Source: Verrucomicrobia bacterium UBA1727 (lineage in GTDB: Bacteria; Verrucomicrobiota; Kiritimatiellia; RFP12; UBA1067). From it: a stretch of DNA of 8,899 nt. The stretch is from contig DCIL01000032.1 of assembly GCA_002315875.1 (NCBI GenBank), positions 23,698-32,596 on the forward strand. Direction: 5' to 3'. The position numbers and the translations under genes are program-made. A model generated the notes under the pieces. The model was not told the origin of the DNA, made no database searches, and saw only the letters and a program-made list of their open reading frames with translations. This document shows positions 6,729 through 8,899 of this stretch, one piece after another; positions within the stretch are counted from its first letter, which is position 1, and each line of letters starts with the position of its first letter.

Positions 6729-7961
6729 TTAACGCCAACTCTCAAGAAAACTTTCGATTGATTTACGAAAATTTTCGAGTGAGAAATAGTTCTCGACAAA
6801 CTTCTTCGCCGCGGCTCCGACACCATCTCTCAGCTGTTGATTGTAATATAGCTCGCGCAACCGTTCGGCAGCAGCGTCAACGTCGGCGTCTGCCCATTCG
6901 TTAACCTTGGCGTAGGCAACGATGTCCTTTTGGTCCTGCGGTACCGGCACCATCTGGTAAGGAATCGGAAAGGCGTGCTCTGCCTTGCAGAACTCGGTGC
7001 TCGCACTGTAGTCGGTGGCGATGACCGGTTTTCCGAGCGACATTGCCTCGGCCATGCCGATGCCGAATCCCTCGCCGCGATGGAGTGAGATGTAGACGTC
7101 GCAAGTAGCGAGCAGCCCCGTCATATCTGGCTGCGAAACGGACTCTTCAATGAGCACCACGCGGCCCCCGACGCCGTTTTCGTCAATTGCACGATGCAAG
7201 TACCCAGCGTATGGTTCGCGTGGTCGCGACGATTTCAATACTAGTACGGAGTTTTCATTGCCATTGGGAAACGCCTTCGCGAAGGCCTTCACAACCGCTT
7301 CGGGATTCTTACGGTAATACGAGGAGCCGTAGTCAAAATTGAAGAAGCAGACGAATGCGTTCAATGGAATCTTATATCGTCTGCGAATCTCGTCGTTGGG
7401 CGTGTAAGAAGATTTGTTAAGCACGAGCGGATAGCGAATCTTGCGAACTGGTGTTCCTGGCCGGGCGACCTTATTCATCAGATGCTGGTTGAAGTCTGAC
7501 ATGGCAAGAAGCGGAGTGCCAGTCAGCGTTTCTGGAACTGCAAAGTCGATTCCTGATTCAAACTCCCAGAAGGCGAGTATTGAATGAATGCGGTTCTTGG
7601 CCTTTGGTGCATGGGACGCGAAGAGCTCTATAACGTGGTCATAGCGACTTAAGTCGAACTGTGAGTGCGGTGTGAGTAGGTGCGCGTAGTCCGTTTTTGG
7701 AAGCGAATGTCGATCGCAGGTGTCGAACGTCTGGTGAGGAATTCCAGCTTCGTTGAGCCGCTGGGCGAAGTGACGCATGCATTGGGAGAGTCCGCTTGGA
7801 ATCGAGAACGGTCCAATCAGGGTGATGCCACGTTCGGGCATCGCATAGCCGCGCTTGTCGGAATGCGCGAGTCGCCAAAGCACCGGCAGTCGGTGAATGC
7901 AATTGAAAATGCCGCGAATTCCCCAGACTCGCGCGCTCTTGATGGCCGAAGAAATTGTCAT
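6729..7961 (-). CDS. GT4-type glycosyltransferase (group 1 family)
   Basis: This protein of up to 410 residues is a retaining GT-B glycosyltransferase. The C-terminal nucleotide-sugar domain shows the EX7E motif (Glu297 and Glu305) in SLHRGEGFGIGMAEAMSLGK, followed by PVIATDYSASTEF, as in mannosyl- or glucosyltransferases of the GT4 kind. The N-terminal acceptor domain begins GITLIGPFSIPSGLSQ, typical of this family after a nonconserved leader. The ATG at 7961 lies only 7 nt after a TATAAT box, so this start implies a leaderless mRNA. Met41 (7841) is an alternative that would place GITLIGPF near the N-terminus. There is no signal peptide or clear membrane segment, so it is probably cytosolic or peripheral. 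Sugar donor is unknown; GDP-mannose from the upstream guanylyltransferase is one possibility. Confidence 0.85.
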   Translation of the reverse strand: MTISSAIKSARVWGIRGIFNCIHRLPVLWRLAHSDKRGYAMPERGITLIGPFSIPSGLSQCMRHFAQRLNEAGIPHQTFDTCDRHSLPKTDYAHLLTPHSQFDLSRYDHVIELFASHAPKAKNRIHSILAFWEFESGIDFAVPETLTGTPLLAMSDFNQHLMNKVARPGTPVRKIRYPLVLNKSSYTPNDEIRRRYKIPLNAFVCFFNFDYGSSYYRKNPEAVVKAFAKAFPNGNENSVLVLKSSRPREPYAGYLHRAIDENGVGGRVVLIEESVSQPDMTGLLATCDVYISLHRGEGFGIGMAEAMSLGKPVIATDYSASTEFCKAEHAFPIPYQMVPVPQDQKDIVAYAKVNEWADADVDAAAERLRELYYNQQLRDGVGAAAKKFVENYFSLENFRKSIESFLESWR

Positions 7962-7967
7962 GGGCGT

Positions 7968-7976
7968 ATTATACCA
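7968..7976 (-). promoter_or_regulatory. Extended -10 promoter of the glycosyltransferase gene
   Basis: Read on the minus strand this is TGGTATAAT, a perfect TATAAT with an extended -10 TGn. No good -35 box sits at 16-18 nt. Six bases (ACGCCC) separate the box from the ATG, so transcription would begin at or next to the start codon. Confidence 0.5.
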
Positions 7977-7987
7977 TTTTAGATCGC

Positions 7988-8017
7988 TTTACTTGTCCAA
8001 TTGAAATCTGCTATACT
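7988..8017 (+). promoter_or_regulatory. Candidate promoter of the RAYT gene
   Basis: TTTACT (7988-7993) and TATACT (8012-8017) are separated by 18 nt, a plausible -35/-10 pair 32 nt before the transposase ATG. It lies back to back with the minus-strand promoter in the 88-nt divergent gap. No Shine-Dalgarno is visible before the ATG. Confidence 0.35.
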
Positions 8018-8049
8018 ACAACACATCGCACGAATGATTGCGAATATTA

Positions 8050-8899
8050 ATGTCTGAAATAATCTACAACGAGACGAAAAATGAATGGGAGTATCGACAG
8101 ATGCTTCGCAGCCCGTATGTCGATTATTTCAACGGTTTGTTTTTCGTGACATTTCAGACCTATCACAACAAGAGCGTTTTCGGAGCGATCATCGGTGAGG
8201 AGTGTGTTCTCAACGAACTCGGTGAAGCGGTGAAGGCGGCCTGGCTCGCCGAGCCAAGCCACGTCTCGGGGTTGTTGCTGCGCGAGTTCGTGGTAATGCC
8301 AAATCATTTTCACGCGATTGTTGAATATCACTCACCAGCCGCGCGCGGTGGCGCGACTGCCACAAGCCACAGTGGGCCAGCAGCCACGAAATATTCTCGT
8401 TCCCCTGACGCCCGCGACTTGCCTTATGTCATTGGTCTTTATAAGAGCTATACAACCAATCTCTATCATCGCCTCAAAGCCGCTGGTCGTTGTATCGACA
8501 TCGGCTCTAAGCTCTGGCAAGAGAGTTTTTATGATGAACTGATTCGCGATGATGGTCAATATCGTAAAACTGCTCACTATATTTTGCGCAACCCGGCAAA
8601 CTGGAACAGCGACCGCTTTGGTGAAGTAACTACCTACGCCGAAGGCAATCTTGGCCTTCTTCAAGGCGATTATATCGCCTATCTAAGCAGCGAAGGCCGT
8701 GGCGACTGTGGCGACCGTGGCGACCGGGCCTCAGCCGCGCGCGGTGGCGCGACTGCCACCAGTGGCGACCGGGCCACTGCGGCTAGTGGCGACCGGGCCA
8801 CTGCGGCCGGTCGGTTTCCAGCCACCCGCTGGTCTTCGAAGCCCTCTGAATCGGCCGCCACCGTGGCGACCGGGCCACAGCCGCGCGCGGTGGCGCGGC
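8050..8899 (+). CDS. REP-associated tyrosine transposase (RAYT, IS200-like), 3' partial
   Basis: The frame is open from ATG 8050 through the window edge (283 codons, no stop). It encodes a single-strand HUH/Y1 transposase of the RAYT type, domesticated relatives of IS200/IS605 TnpA. Seen are FVVMPNHFHAIVEY with the HxH metal ligands His86 and His88, VIGLYKSYTTNLY (127-139), KLWQESFYDELIRDD (154-168) with candidate catalytic Tyr161, and YILRNPANWNSDRF (177-190), where such proteins normally end soon after. Two low-complexity parts do not belong to the domain: a repeat insertion at residues 96-113 between HxH and the tyrosine block, and a tail from about residue 216 of GDR, AARGGATAT and ATAASGD units encoded by REP-like DNA. 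The true stop lies beyond the window. No flanking insertion-sequence ends are visible. Confidence 0.85.
   Translation, partial: MSEIIYNETKNEWEYRQMLRSPYVDYFNGLFFVTFQTYHNKSVFGAIIGEECVLNELGEAVKAAWLAEPSHVSGLLLREFVVMPNHFHAIVEYHSPAARGGATATSHSGPAATKYSRSPDARDLPYVIGLYKSYTTNLYHRLKAAGRCIDIGSKLWQESFYDELIRDDGQYRKTAHYILRNPANWNSDRFGEVTTYAEGNLGLLQGDYIAYLSSEGRGDCGDRGDRASAARGGATATSGDRATAASGDRATAAGRFPATRWSSKPSESAATVATGPQPRAVAR
8336..8387 (+). repeat. In-frame GC-rich palindromic insertion in the RAYT gene
   Basis: Bases 8336-8363 are identical over 28 nt to 8732-8759. They contain CCGCGCGCGG, then GTGGC and GCCAC arms around a 6-nt loop (GTGGCGCGACTGCCAC). The following 8369-8387, read on the opposite strand, gives GTGG, CTGCTGGCC, CACTGT, which resembles a decayed inverted REP (15 of 19 positions match the 6700 copy's head, arm and loop if R is allowed). 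It is read in frame as SPAARGGATATSHSGPAA between the two catalytic blocks. Confidence 0.65.
8699..8725 (+). repeat. Three tandem 9-bp REP-head units
   Basis: GTGGCGACT, GTGGCGACC and GTGGCGACC lie back to back. Each equals a GTGG head plus the first five bases of the REP arm. Translated, they give a three-residue Gly-Asp-Arg/Cys periodicity at the start of the RAYT tail. In total GTGGCGAC occurs six times between 8699 and 8870. Confidence 0.75.
8717..8759 (+). repeat. Composite repeat, REP head plus CCGCGCGCGG module
   Basis: The first 35 nt (8717-8751) match 8863-8897 with one difference (T8731 against A8877). The second part (8732-8759) is an exact 28-nt copy of 8336-8363 in the same reading frame. 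The module therefore occurs three times in the gene, twice in one frame and once in another. Confidence 0.75.
8761..8813 (+). repeat. 24-bp tandem duplication containing a full REP-like hairpin
   Basis: Units 8761-8784 and 8785-8808 differ only at the last base. The second carries a complete REP-like structure: head GTGG (8786-8789), arm CGACCGGGC (8790-8798), loop CACTGC (8799-8804) and arm GGCCGGTCG (8805-8813), pairing at eight of nine positions with one G-G mismatch. The first unit has the same head, arm and loop but its right arm is overwritten by the second unit. In protein the units read SGDRATAA twice. Confidence 0.75.
8863..8899 (+). repeat. Third composite repeat copy, shifted reading frame, at window edge
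   Basis: GTGG head, arm CGACCGGGC and loop-like CACAGC run into a perfect 7-bp inverted repeat, GCCGCGC and GCGCGGC around GCGGTG (8880-8899). Here the repeat is read in a different codon phase from the other copies (TVATGPQPRAVAR instead of GDRA and AARGGATA). The array probably continues beyond the window. Confidence 0.7.

Noticed and set aside
8034..8057. Seven-codon ORF (ATG to TGA) overlapping the transposase start
   Set aside because: Too short, with no ribosome-binding site and no attenuator-like structure; probably chance.
8332..8861. Antisense open frames over the transposase gene and its repeats
   Set aside because: The plus-strand frame carries the HxH and tyrosine motifs; the antisense peptides are translations of the repeats.

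Overview
The window is bacterial, GC-rich DNA with no introns and very tight gene packing. It holds eight complete or near-complete protein genes on both strands plus a ninth that runs off the right edge. No rRNA, tRNA or CRISPR array was seen. The phylum cannot be fixed from the sequence. The gene mix, the 8-bp 'gagaagtt' microsatellite and the repeat-laden transposase would fit a gut-type member of the PVC group (Verrucomicrobiota/Kiritimatiellota/Lentisphaerota), but this is a low-confidence inference.

Region 1 (1-5879, + strand) is a chain of six co-directional genes with overlapping or nearly touching ends. The first is the 3' part of a hexuronate-type MFS transporter, followed by a PfkB sugar kinase resembling KDG kinase. 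These two form a logical uronate uptake and Entner-Doudoroff pair. Next come a SpoU/TrmH-type RNA 2'-O-ribose methyltransferase, a membrane-anchored von Willebrand A protein of the BatA/BatB type, a mannose-1-phosphate guanylyltransferase and the tRNA pseudouridine synthase TruA. Three junctions are 4-nt ATGA/GTGA overlaps. The only sizeable gap, between the methyltransferase and the VWA gene, is filled by an 8-bp tandem repeat that also supplies the ribosome-binding site and TTG start of the VWA gene.

Region 2 (about 5880-7961) is visibly less GC-rich and looks like a surface-polysaccharide module. It has a DUF5672 glycosyltransferase-like gene on + and a GT4-type glycosyltransferase on -, which converge. 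GDP-mannose made by the upstream guanylyltransferase could feed such enzymes, but that link is inferred. The gap between the two convergent genes is essentially one hairpin, whose GTAG head includes the stop codon of the DUF5672 gene.

Region 3 (7962-8899) starts with a short divergent promoter region and continues into a REP-associated tyrosine transposase (RAYT, HUH/Y1 family) that is still open at the window edge. Its catalytic domain is interrupted, and its C-terminus extended, by GC-rich palindromic repeats read through as protein. One of these repeats (8786-8813) has the same design as the intergenic hairpin at 6700-6727: a GTRG head, a 9-nt arm, an identical CACTGC loop and a second 9-nt arm. 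The two differ by a compensatory T-A to C-G change in the stem. This is the main discovery candidate: a RAYT and its apparent REP family in one window, with repeat copies embedded in the transposase gene itself in two reading frames.
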